Assembly (NCBI RefSeq): GCF_015627125.1
Contig: NZ_VTDO01000001.1
Coordinates: 434,001 to 498,000, forward strand
Direction of reading: 5' to 3'
DNA: 64,000 bases
Source: Acinetobacter rathckeae
Lineage (GTDB): Bacteria > Pseudomonadota > Gammaproteobacteria > Pseudomonadales > Moraxellaceae
The number at the start of each line of letters is the position of its first letter. Position 1 is the stretch's first letter. The notes under the pieces were generated by a model that saw nothing but the letters and a program-made list of their open reading frames with translations, ran no database searches and was not told the origin of the DNA. The position numbers and the translations under genes were made by a program. This document shows, one piece after another, positions 52,105 through 59,946 of this stretch.

Positions 52105-53319
52105 CTATTTCCACCCATCAACCATATCAGCCCAAACCTGCATCATTTCTCTTCTACCATCTAGCCATTTAGCATGATCGTATGATGCACGTGTACGATC
52201 TCCTTTAACATGAGCCAACTGCAATTCAATCCAATCGCTATTAAAATTAGCTTCATGTAATTGAGTTGATGCCGTAGCCCTAAAGTCATGCATAGTGACG
52301 TGCGGTAATCCCATGCTTTTAATCGTATTATTTAAAGTGGTTTTACCAATCATTGAGTAACGATCTGCACCAGGGAAGATATAAGAACTTTCAGGGTAAA
52401 GTGCAAATTGCTCTTTTAGAATCATCATCATTTGATCTGACAGGGGAATAACATGAGTTCTATTCTTTTTCATATTTCGATGACCTGCATCTAAATCTGC
52501 TTTAGATACAAGTGGAATAGTCCAAGTTCTATTCTCAAAGTCAATAAACTCTTTTTTAGATCTTCTAATCTCGATAGTTCTCAACATCGTATATATTGTA
52601 GACTTTAATGCATTTTTAACACTTTGCGAACTTTTTGAATTAGGTATAGCGCTTAAAAGTTTTGCTATATCTTCTTTATCGACTGGTTGAGCATGTTGAA
52701 CATCTGGTCTACTCAAATACCCACGAAGTGCATAGGTTGGATCTGTCTCAATTCGACTGGTCATAATTGCATATTGCATGACTTCACACATAATTTGACG
52801 GATCAAATTACCCTTAGTTGCTCCAGTACCACGGCCTGATTTTTGAATACGTTGAATTGCATTATCTAAAACAGTTCTAATATGAAGGGATGTAATAGTT
52901 TTAACAGGTAGTTTTGCAAGAACAGGGTAGATATCTTTAGGCAGATAACGATTTCTTAATGATAGCCATTCTGCAGATTTAACTGACTTCTTGAATTCTA
53001 GATATTCTTCAGCAACAAACTGAAAGGTCTCTTGTTTAGTTTGTATGGCCAATACTTTTTCATTCTTTTTATATTCTGAAGGATCTATTCCTTTTTCTAG
53101 TTGTTCACGATATTCTAGTGTTTTAGCCCTAGCATAAGCTAAGCTAATTTCTGGATACTTTCCAATTGTCACCATTTTTGCAGTATTTAAGTGACGATAG
53201 CGATAACGCCAAATCTTACTACCAGTTGTGCGTATTTCAAGACAGAGTCCTGAGTGGTCAGCAACTCGATACATTTTGTCAGTAGGCTTTAGGCGTTTGA
53301 TTTTTAAATCATTTAGCAT
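52105..53319 (-). CDS. Tyrosine integrase (P4-type)
   Basis: 404 residues. The N-terminal DUF4102 arm-binding domain (KIKRLKPTDKMYRVADHSGL, MVTIGKYPEISLAYARAKT) and core-binding middle are followed by the catalytic part. That part shows MLRTIEIRR, HDFRATAST (H-x-x-R) and HVKGDRTRASYDHA with the likely nucleophilic tyrosine. It is next to attR and inserts the phage at the groEL 3' end. Confidence 0.95.
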   Translation of the reverse strand: MLNDLKIKRLKPTDKMYRVADHSGLCLEIRTTGSKIWRYRYRHLNTAKMVTIGKYPEISLAYARAKTLEYREQLEKGIDPSEYKKNEKVLAIQTKQETFQFVAEEYLEFKKSVKSAEWLSLRNRYLPKDIYPVLAKLPVKTITSLHIRTVLDNAIQRIQKSGRGTGATKGNLIRQIMCEVMQYAIMTSRIETDPTYALRGYLSRPDVQHAQPVDKEDIAKLLSAIPNSKSSQSVKNALKSTIYTMLRTIEIRRSKKEFIDFENRTWTIPLVSKADLDAGHRNMKKNRTHVIPLSDQMMMILKEQFALYPESSYIFPGADRYSMIGKTTLNNTIKSMGLPHVTMHDFRATASTQLHEANFNSDWIELQLAHVKGDRTRASYDHAKWLDGRREMMQVWADMVDGWK

Positions 53320-53323
53320 GATG

Positions 53324-53374
53324 TGTGAGTAAGGATTATTTTAGTTTAGATTACTCACAATCTTACTCACAAAA
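53324..53374. repeat. Integrase arm-type sites, right
   Basis: TTACTCACAA at 53352-53361 and 53364-53373, and an inverted copy (GTGTGAGTAAGG) at 53324-53335. They match the repeats at 13213-13238 and lie over the probable int promoter. Confidence 0.65.
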
Positions 53375-53486
53375 TTCTCTTATGTCACATTATAAAAGAT
53401 TAGATGTAATTAGAATAATGTCATATAAGATAAAAAATGGCTTTGCTCAGATTATAGAAGATTAGTTAAGATTATTATAGTGTTCA

Positions 53487-53503
53487 GAATGATGTAAGCC
53501 ACT
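53487..53503 (+). repeat. attR core
   Basis: GAATGATGTAAGCCACT, identical to attL at the groEL stop. Confidence 0.9.
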
Positions 53504-53583
53504 CGGTTTCTATTTAAATCATTGAATTAAAATACTTAATTTAATGATTGTTGAATAGTTATTCACAAATGTTTTTGTAGTAA

Positions 53584-53611
53584 AAAAAAGGTCGCTAACT
53601 AGCGGCCTTTT
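53584..53611. terminator. Original groEL terminator (displaced)
   Basis: AAAAGGTCGCT/AGCGGCCTTTT stem with an A run before and T run after. In an uninfected chromosome it would lie about 100 bp after the groEL stop. Confidence 0.75.
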
Positions 53612-53728
53612 CTGTTTCTGTGCTTCCAGTGATGCAACTGGTAACGTAGCTGTTTAACCAATCATTTTTAGATTTTTGAATTTTTATATGTTAAATTAAT
53701 TTATATTTTAATAATACTTAGAAAGAAT

Positions 53729-54106
53729 ATGGATAAAATATTACATTTAATTAAGGGGTTAGTTGTAAGTTTTATTGGTCTTGTCATTGTTGGGGCAGTA
53801 GCACTTAAATTATTTTGTACTTACTTAGCTAATTACAATGAACCATTAGGTTTTACTTTAGGAATTATCTTTGGAATTCTTGGATTAATTATTATTGGTT
53901 ACATGAATGCATCTCGTGATAATTCTGAAGGGCTATATCACTACGCGTTTTATGTTCATCTCATTCTTGTGGTTGTCTTAGCCTTAACTGACCTAATATT
54001 TAAGCAGAGTCCAATCTATATTATAGTAAGAGAAGCTATATATTTTCTGTGTTTGCAAGGTGGAGCATATATTTATAATAAAAATATCTTATGCCACCAC
54101 CTTTAA
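53729..54106 (+). CDS. Small integral membrane protein, function unknown
   Basis: 125 residues with four hydrophobic segments (GLVVSFIGLVIVGAVALKL, LGFTLGIIFGILGLIIIGY, AFYVHLILVVVLALTDLIF, IYIIVREAIYFLCLQGGAY). Chromosomal, first gene after attR. No family recognised. Confidence 0.55.
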   Translation: MDKILHLIKGLVVSFIGLVIVGAVALKLFCTYLANYNEPLGFTLGIIFGILGLIIIGYMNASRDNSEGLYHYAFYVHLILVVVLALTDLIFKQSPIYIIVREAIYFLCLQGGAYIYNKNILCHHL

Positions 54107-54184
54107 TAAAGACCAAGTAGTTTTTTAATATTAAATATTTTATGGGGGTATGATTATATTTGGCTTACGATTATGTAAATAAAG

Positions 54185-54928
54185 CTAAGATAAAATAAAA
54201 TGCTTTAATCTCGTCCAGAAAAGTAGTCTATATTTCTTTCTTAGCATCTTAAAGTATTTGGGTAACTCGTGGGTAGTAAATAATGTATTGTTAAAGGACA
54301 CTAGGCTAAAACAATCACTCAAAACACGATTTTTTTGGCTTAATGACAGCCAATGTTCATAGTAATACCGGTCAGTTGATTCAATGGGAGTTTCAACTTT
54401 TTTAATATATTCTGCTTTTGCCCACCAAAAGTTAAACCAGATCCAACCACCCCAATCTGACTTGAGTGGGTCAATTGATGGAAATAATCCTACTTTATTA
54501 ATCTGAGCATTGTTTTCTAAGATTGATACCGTGTTTTTCCAATGATGAAATAGAAAATAAGTGAGAATTTTCTCATCACGATTGCGAGAGTTTTTATAAT
54601 AACTCATGCCTTTAGTATGAAGGTAAATTACATATTGAAAGTTTTCTGAGGTTTTTACGGTATGCCAAAGATGGTTAATTGCCCAATACTCAAACTTATT
54701 TTCAAAATATATTTGAATATGGCTAATTGGGAGTGAAAGGGTTGAGAAAAAAGCATTTAAATTCTCTACATTATTTGGATTACTAATAATAATGTGGAGT
54801 TCGGCGTTTTTAAGTATGCCACTTTTTTGAATGTCTTGAAGTTGTTGTTTAACAAGTTGCTTCCAATTTACGTTTGGATTTATATAAACACCATAAACAA
54901 TAAGAATATTTTTATTATTTTTCGTCAA
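54185..54928 (-). CDS. Putative glycosyltransferase-like protein
   Basis: 247 residues. ILIVYGVYINPNVNWKQLV, YVIYLHTKGMSYYKNSRNR and GGWIWFNFWWAKAEYIKK have the layout of a group of glycan-modifying, glycosyltransferase-like proteins (HTKG and GGWxxFNFWWAK phrases). It probably acts on a surface polysaccharide. It stands alone without other glycan genes nearby. AT-rich, possibly horizontally acquired. Confidence 0.5.
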   Translation of the reverse strand: MTKNNKNILIVYGVYINPNVNWKQLVKQQLQDIQKSGILKNAELHIIISNPNNVENLNAFFSTLSLPISHIQIYFENKFEYWAINHLWHTVKTSENFQYVIYLHTKGMSYYKNSRNRDEKILTYFLFHHWKNTVSILENNAQINKVGLFPSIDPLKSDWGGWIWFNFWWAKAEYIKKVETPIESTDRYYYEHWLSLSQKNRVLSDCFSLVSFNNTLFTTHELPKYFKMLRKKYRLLFWTRLKHFILS

Positions 54929-55241
54929 GTATCGGCCATCCTTCTATTATACAGTACATTTAATTGTATAATGAATGAAGTAAAAAAATCGAGTACTGAT
55001 GAAATTTATATCTGTTTTTTTCATATCTTGAGCATATGCAGTATAGAAACTTAAATTGATGATTTCCAATATACTCAAATAAAGCCTTAAATTTAATTGG
55101 TCGTTAGATTTAAGCTATTTGTTGTCATACTTTTAGCATTGTAAGAAGTAATTTTTCGACTTAATATTAATCAATTGATTGTTCTGGCAAGAAATTAGAC
55201 TTGTATTTATTTTTAACTCTAGATATTATGCGATTCATTAT
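54929..55241. other. AT-rich intergenic region
   Basis: No gene, repeat or clear hairpin seen. It must carry the promoters of the minus-strand gene and of tRNA-Val. Confidence 0.4.
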
Positions 55242-55318
55242 AGGCGTATAGCTCAGTTGGTTAGAGCGCTACGTTGACATCGTAGAGGTCTCCAGTTCAA
55301 ATCTGGATATGCCTACCA
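55242..55318 (+). tRNA. tRNA-Val(GAC)
   Basis: 77 nt. Acceptor AGGCGTA/TATGCCT, D-arm GCTCAGTTGGTTAGAGC, anticodon loop TTGACAT giving GAC, T-arm TCCAG-TTCAAAT-CTGGA, encoded CCA. Confidence 0.95.
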
Positions 55319-55324
55319 AATTCC

Positions 55325-55369
55325 AAAAAAGGTTTTATAGGTTTTTCAAAGACTTATAAAGCCTTTTTT
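55325..55369 (+). terminator. Terminator of tRNA-Val
   Basis: AAAAAAGGTTTTATA and TATAAAGCCTTTTTT form a long stem with one G-U pair and a 15-base loop, ending in a T-run. Confidence 0.7.
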
Positions 55370-55691
55370 ATTTATTGTTTTTTGATTTTATTCTAGAGCT
55401 TTTTAAAAGACTTTATCTACTTTTAACTGATATGTTGCCTGTTTCTAAGACAAAATAGCAATACGATAATGCACTCATATTTTATTGACTGAATCTCATA
55501 CAATGCTAGTTTTCTTGCTACTTAATAGGTGCAAAAACAAATGACTGCAATCATGGGCTATTTTGTATGGTTCATAGTGCATTTTGAGTCTTAAAGCATA
55601 ATCTGCTGTTTGCGTAATAAATTTTTATCAAATACGCTGTAAGACATAAATTTTTGCTACACTCAAAACATAATGGTTTTAGCATTTCTTA
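55370..55691. other. Intergenic region upstream of the ABC1 gene
   Basis: 320 bp, AT-rich, no gene or structure recognised. Presumed promoter region. Confidence 0.4.
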
Positions 55692-56969
55692 ATGATGAAA
55701 AAAGATATATTTTTTAATGGTGTGCGTTCAATTGTTCGTGTGAGTGAAACAGCACTTATCGCAGCACGAGCAGGCGTCAAATATGGTTTAAAAAAGCCAA
55801 CACCTGCAAAAATTATCAGAGAAACATTTGAAGACCTTGGTGCAACTTACATCAAACTAGGTCAGTTTATTGCGAGTACACCTTCATTATTTCCTCGAGA
55901 GTTTGTTGAAGAGTTTCAAGGTTGCTTAGATCAGACACCTAAACTCCCATTTAGTTATATTCAAGATGTATTAAAACAAGAATTTCCTAACACTCCAATC
56001 GAAGATATTTTTTCATATATTGAAGAAGTACCATTAGCATCAGCATCAATTGCACAAGTACATGCTGCGCGTTTGGTGACAGGTGAAGATGTCGTCATTA
56101 AAGTACAAAGACCCCATGTTGAAAATACGCTATATACCGACTTAAACGTATTACATTGGTCTGCAAAACTATTAGAAAAATTTGTACCTAAAGTTAAGTT
56201 TGCTTCAATTGCAGACATTGTCGAAGAAATTAAGACTCGTATGGTCAGAGAAGTCGACTTTATTGAAGAAGCCAATAATCTCAATGATTTTATTGCATAT
56301 TTGCAAGACAGTCATATTCAAGATGTAATTGCGCCAAAAGTCTATTTACAACACTCGACACGCAGAGTGCTTACTATGCAAAGGTTGTATGGTGTATCAC
56401 TGACTGACTTTAATATGGTGAAAAAATACAGTAAAGACCCATCACAAGTTTTAATTACTACCATGAATACATGGTTTGGTAGCTTAACAGCATGTAAGAG
56501 TTTTCATGCAGATTTGCATGCGGGTAATGTCATGTTGCTTGAAGATGGAAGAATTGCTTTTATCGACTTTGGTATTGTTGGACAACTTCCAGCCAAGGTG
56601 TGGTCTGCGTCGCTTGCATTTATGGATGCATTGCAACATACCAATTATATGGCAATGGCCGAAAATATGTTGCAGATGGGAATGACTAAGCAAAAAATTG
56701 ATACTCACTTGCTTGCACAAGACATTGAACGCTTATTTACAGGTGTTATGCTTGCAGACCCGCAAGAAATTTTATCGACCAGCCCATCAGATTTAAACCA
56801 TATGATGTTAGATATTGTGGCTGTCGGTGAGCGGCATGGTATTCGTTTCCCAAGAGATTTTGCACTACTGTTTAAACAAATTCTTTATTTTGATCGCTTT
56901 ATGAAAACACTTGCACCTTATACAGATATCTATGCCGACCAACGCCTAAATATGCTAGGTCAGTCATAG
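55692..56969 (+). CDS. ABC1/UbiB-family atypical kinase
   Basis: 425 residues. The family-specific KxGQ motif (TYIKLGQFIAS), the alanine-rich loop PLASASIAQVHAA, the VVIKVQRP lysine, HADLHAGN and IDFGIVG are all present. UbiB-type proteins are ATPases or kinases needed for ubiquinone synthesis or lipid handling. Shorter than true UbiB, without C-terminal membrane helices visible, so it may be a paralog. Two adjacent ATGs at the start. Confidence 0.85.
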   Translation: MMKKDIFFNGVRSIVRVSETALIAARAGVKYGLKKPTPAKIIRETFEDLGATYIKLGQFIASTPSLFPREFVEEFQGCLDQTPKLPFSYIQDVLKQEFPNTPIEDIFSYIEEVPLASASIAQVHAARLVTGEDVVIKVQRPHVENTLYTDLNVLHWSAKLLEKFVPKVKFASIADIVEEIKTRMVREVDFIEEANNLNDFIAYLQDSHIQDVIAPKVYLQHSTRRVLTMQRLYGVSLTDFNMVKKYSKDPSQVLITTMNTWFGSLTACKSFHADLHAGNVMLLEDGRIAFIDFGIVGQLPAKVWSASLAFMDALQHTNYMAMAENMLQMGMTKQKIDTHLLAQDIERLFTGVMLADPQEILSTSPSDLNHMMLDIVAVGERHGIRFPRDFALLFKQILYFDRFMKTLAPYTDIYADQRLNMLGQS

Positions 56970-57001
56970 TTTTGTGTGAACACTTAAAGTAGAGAGTATT
57001 T

Positions 57002-57382
57002 GTGGATATTATTTTAATAGAAGACCTACATATAAAAACAGTGATTGGCTGTTTTGCGTGGGAACGAGAAATTGAACAACCATTATCATTAGATTTGATG
57101 GTAAGTTATGATTTGTCGGCTGCGAGTCAATCAGATCAATTAGAAGATACCATTAGCTATGCAGAAATTTGTGATTTAAGCCGAGAGGTTATTCAACAAG
57201 CACAGCCGAAACTGATAGAGCATGCGGCTTATTTAGTGATGAAAAAGCTTTTTGAGCATTTTGAAGGCATAGAGAAAATAGAAATTACAATTCGTAAACC
57301 TGCAATTATTCCCGAAGCCCAAGCAGTTGGAATTCGTCTTGAGCGACAACGCCATGATTTTTGCACTCGCACTGGCCAGTAA
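57002..57382 (+). CDS. folB: Dihydroneopterin aldolase
   Basis: 126 residues from a GTG start. LHIKTVIGCFAWEREIEQPL at the start, ISYAEICDLSREV in the middle and IEITIRKPAIIPEAQAVGI at the end are the FolB signature including the catalytic lysine. Makes hydroxymethyl-dihydropterin for folate. folK overlaps by 29 bp and uses its product. Confidence 0.9.
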   Translation: MDIILIEDLHIKTVIGCFAWEREIEQPLSLDLMVSYDLSAASQSDQLEDTISYAEICDLSREVIQQAQPKLIEHAAYLVMKKLFEHFEGIEKIEITIRKPAIIPEAQAVGIRLERQRHDFCTRTGQ

Positions 57383-57797
57383 TTTAAATGCATCTAAGCA
57401 TTTAAATTGGGCATTACAGCAACTTGAACATCAGGGTAAGCTAATTGCAGTGTCTTGTGCTTATGAAATGCCATGTAGAGATGGGGTCGGGGCAGATTAT
57501 TTAAATGCAGCTTGTCTGTTTGAGTCAGCAGAGCTAGACTTTGCCACAATACATGTGTTTATCAAGAACCTAGAGTCTATGACAGGACGCATTCGCCCAT
57601 CGCATCAGATTACTCTTGATATAGATGTGATTGCTTGGCAAGACCAACACACACAATCTTGGCAATTGAATGCTAAGAAAATGCCTTTCGCACTAGATGT
57701 GAAAGTACCATTATATGATGTTTTGCCCATACAGACATTTCATGTCAGCCCTATACCGCATTACAAACAGTTAAAGTACAATTCTGGTTATGCATAG
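57354..57797 (+). CDS. folK: Hydroxymethyl-dihydropterin pyrophosphokinase
   Basis: 147 residues starting MIFALALASNLNASKHLNWA, the FolK-type N terminus. YLNAACLFES and LESMTGRIRPSHQITLDIDV align with the family, although the usual RWGPRTIDLDIL is changed to RIRPSHQITLDIDV. It adds pyrophosphate to the pterin made by FolB. Coupled to folB by overlap. Confidence 0.82.
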   Translation: MIFALALASNLNASKHLNWALQQLEHQGKLIAVSCAYEMPCRDGVGADYLNAACLFESAELDFATIHVFIKNLESMTGRIRPSHQITLDIDVIAWQDQHTQSWQLNAKKMPFALDVKVPLYDVLPIQTFHVSPIPHYKQLKYNSGYA

Positions 57798-57838
57798 CGC
57801 TATTTAGCGTATCAAGTCGATACGCTAAATCATTTATT

Positions 57839-58474
57839 TTAAATATAATAACTGGTTTTAGTCATTAGTTTTGAAATAGCACCCATGGTGATTTGTACAG
57901 ACTTAGGTAGGTCTACACCACCTGCATCAAGTGCAGTATCACGGTGCTTTAATTCATCTTCATTCATTTGCACTAAGATTTTACGAGAGCGTTCATCTTG
58001 TTCTGGTAATTGTTCAATGTGGTCTACTAAATGTAAACTGACTTGGCGTTCTGTTTCTGCAACAAAGCCTAGACTGTATTTGTCACCTGCTGCACCTGCA
58101 ATTGCACCCATTGCAAAAGAAAGCCCATACCAAATTGGGTTAAGTAGACTTGGTAAACTGTCGAGCTCTTTTAAACGGTCTTCGCACCATGCTAAATGGT
58201 CTTGCTCTTCAATGGCTGCATGTTCCATTTCACGGCGTACATTTGGTAGTTTCGCGGTCAGTGCTTGCCCATGATAAAGTGCCTGTGCACAAACTTCACC
58301 ACTATGGTTAACTCGCATAAGCCCTGCAACATGACGTGCTTCACTAATAGAGAGTGCAGACTCAGAGTCTTCGGCAGGATTGGTGCGATGAGCAGCAGTT
58401 GCCCCAGGGACTAAACTACGCAGGGCTTGATCTAGTGATTGAATACAACGGTCAATGGTTGAATAATGACGCAT
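57839..58474 (-). CDS. coq7: Ubiquinone hydroxylase Coq7 (di-iron)
   Basis: 211 residues. Ligand blocks in order: NHSGEVCAQALYHGQ, AAIEEQDHLAWCE, VAETERQVSLHL and MNEDELKHRD, giving the Glu/His set of a ferritin-like di-iron site. It carries out the last ring hydroxylation of ubiquinone biosynthesis in place of UbiF. Membrane-associated. The MFS gene lies 3 bp upstream on the same strand. Confidence 0.95.
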   Translation of the reverse strand: MRHYSTIDRCIQSLDQALRSLVPGATAAHRTNPAEDSESALSISEARHVAGLMRVNHSGEVCAQALYHGQALTAKLPNVRREMEHAAIEEQDHLAWCEDRLKELDSLPSLLNPIWYGLSFAMGAIAGAAGDKYSLGFVAETERQVSLHLVDHIEQLPEQDERSRKILVQMNEDELKHRDTALDAGGVDLPKSVQITMGAISKLMTKTSYYI

Positions 58475-58477
58475 AAA

Positions 58478-59794
58478 TTAATCCTCTACAGTCGTAGATT
58501 TTTGAGTAAGTAATGGCTGTATTTTTCGAATGAGCCAAAAACAAAAGCATGCACTAAAAATAGCAGTAATACAAAATAAAATCGTCATGTCTATTTTGAA
58601 TACACTCAAAATGACAATTGAAAATAATGCTGAAGCCACCATGAAAATGGCATTAAAAATATTATTTGCAGCAACAACACGAGCACGGTGTGAACGAGGT
58701 GAGTACGCTTGCATCAGTGCATATAGTGGCACAATATAAAAACCACCGCTGACCCCCAATAGAATAATTGCTAACATAACATGGTAATACATTTGACCCT
58801 GTGTAAATACATCAGCAAAGCCCAGTACAGTTGAAGATTTTGGTACAAAGTGCAGGGCAGTAGAGAGATAAAAAGCAAAAAGAGTTAGACCAATGGCTCC
58901 AATAGGAACCATTTTAAAATTAACCTCAGAGCCTGCAATTTTTTTACATAATAAAGAGCCAACGCCAATACCTACGGAAAAGAGTGTGAGTAATAGGCTC
59001 ACAACATTTTCAGAGGCATTTAAATATTGATGAGTAAGTTCAGGGATTTGTGTCAAATACGATGAACCATAAAACCAATACCAAGAATTACCCAATAAAA
59101 TGAGGTAAATGATTGGAATACTTTTGGCATAACGAATGGTTTGTAAACTGGTACGTAATACATGCCAGTCTATTTGAATATTGGCGTCATTAACAGGTTG
59201 TGTTGCAATAAATCGACTGGCTAAATAGCCTAAGCAAGCAATAGTCAGGACTTCAATACAGACCCAAATTAATTGCCCATGAGACAGTGAAATGATGGTG
59301 CCGCCTAAAATCATCCCCAATAAAATGGCTAAAGATGTTCCTGTTTGAAAGAGTGCATTACCTGCCATAAGTTCATTGGGTTTTAATATTTCAGGTAAAA
59401 TTGCATATTTGATGGGGCCGAAAAAGGTGGAATGTACGCCCATTAAAAATAGGGCAAATAATAAGAGGCTAATGTGCCCTAGTAAAAAACCACATGAGCC
59501 AATCAACATAATAATGATTTCAAGGATTTTAATTGAGCGAATGAGTTTGGCACGTTCAAACTTATCTGCAATTTGCCCTGCGGTGGCAGAAAAAATGAAA
59601 TAAGGCAAAATAAACAATAATGCGGCGAGGTTGTTTAAGAAACTAATGTTGTTACCGCTGTGCTGTATAAGCCCATAAGTGATGACCAACAATAATGACT
59701 GTTTGTAGACATTATCATTGAGTGCCCCAAAAAATTGGGTTAAAAACATGGGTAAAAATCGTTTTGAAGTAATTAAAGATTGTTTTTCTTGCAT
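58478..59794 (-). CDS. LplT-like MFS transporter
   Basis: 438 residues with about twelve membrane segments. FLPMFLTQFFGALNDNVYKQ at the start, GQIADKFERAKLIR (MFS loop) and FGPIKYAILPEILKPNELMA identify the lysophospholipid-flippase LplT branch. Likely imports lysophospholipids for repair. Stop lies 3 bp before the coq7 start, so the two are probably co-transcribed. Confidence 0.85.
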   Translation of the reverse strand: MQEKQSLITSKRFLPMFLTQFFGALNDNVYKQSLLLVITYGLIQHSGNNISFLNNLAALLFILPYFIFSATAGQIADKFERAKLIRSIKILEIIIMLIGSCGFLLGHISLLLFALFLMGVHSTFFGPIKYAILPEILKPNELMAGNALFQTGTSLAILLGMILGGTIISLSHGQLIWVCIEVLTIACLGYLASRFIATQPVNDANIQIDWHVLRTSLQTIRYAKSIPIIYLILLGNSWYWFYGSSYLTQIPELTHQYLNASENVVSLLLTLFSVGIGVGSLLCKKIAGSEVNFKMVPIGAIGLTLFAFYLSTALHFVPKSSTVLGFADVFTQGQMYYHVMLAIILLGVSGGFYIVPLYALMQAYSPRSHRARVVAANNIFNAIFMVASALFSIVILSVFKIDMTILFCITAIFSACFCFWLIRKIQPLLTQKSTTVED

Positions 59795-59946
59795 AATTAT
59801 GGCTGCTCAAAAAAATCACATAATGATTGATAACAGATTATCTCATGAACAAAATCATGTATGATATAAAAAACATTGATCTGTTGAAAACTTTGTTGTG
59901 CAAAGACAGATATTATTTTGACAATAAAAATGGGTTGTTGTACGCC

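Larger units (their letters stand above)
53375..53728. other. Prophage right end and displaced groEL downstream region
   Basis: AT-rich and without a gene. It contains attR (53487-53503) and the terminator at 53584-53611. Sequence after attR is chromosome that once followed the groEL stop. Confidence 0.7.

Noticed and set aside
51899..52114. Minus-strand 71-codon frame between integrase and accessory operon
   Set aside because: It overlaps the strong promoter and the end of the integrase gene, has no ribosome site and no recognisable feature.
53611..53650. tRNA-like CCAGTGATGCAACTGG hairpin after attR
   Set aside because: Only one short stem, no cloverleaf, so not a tRNA or tRNA remnant.
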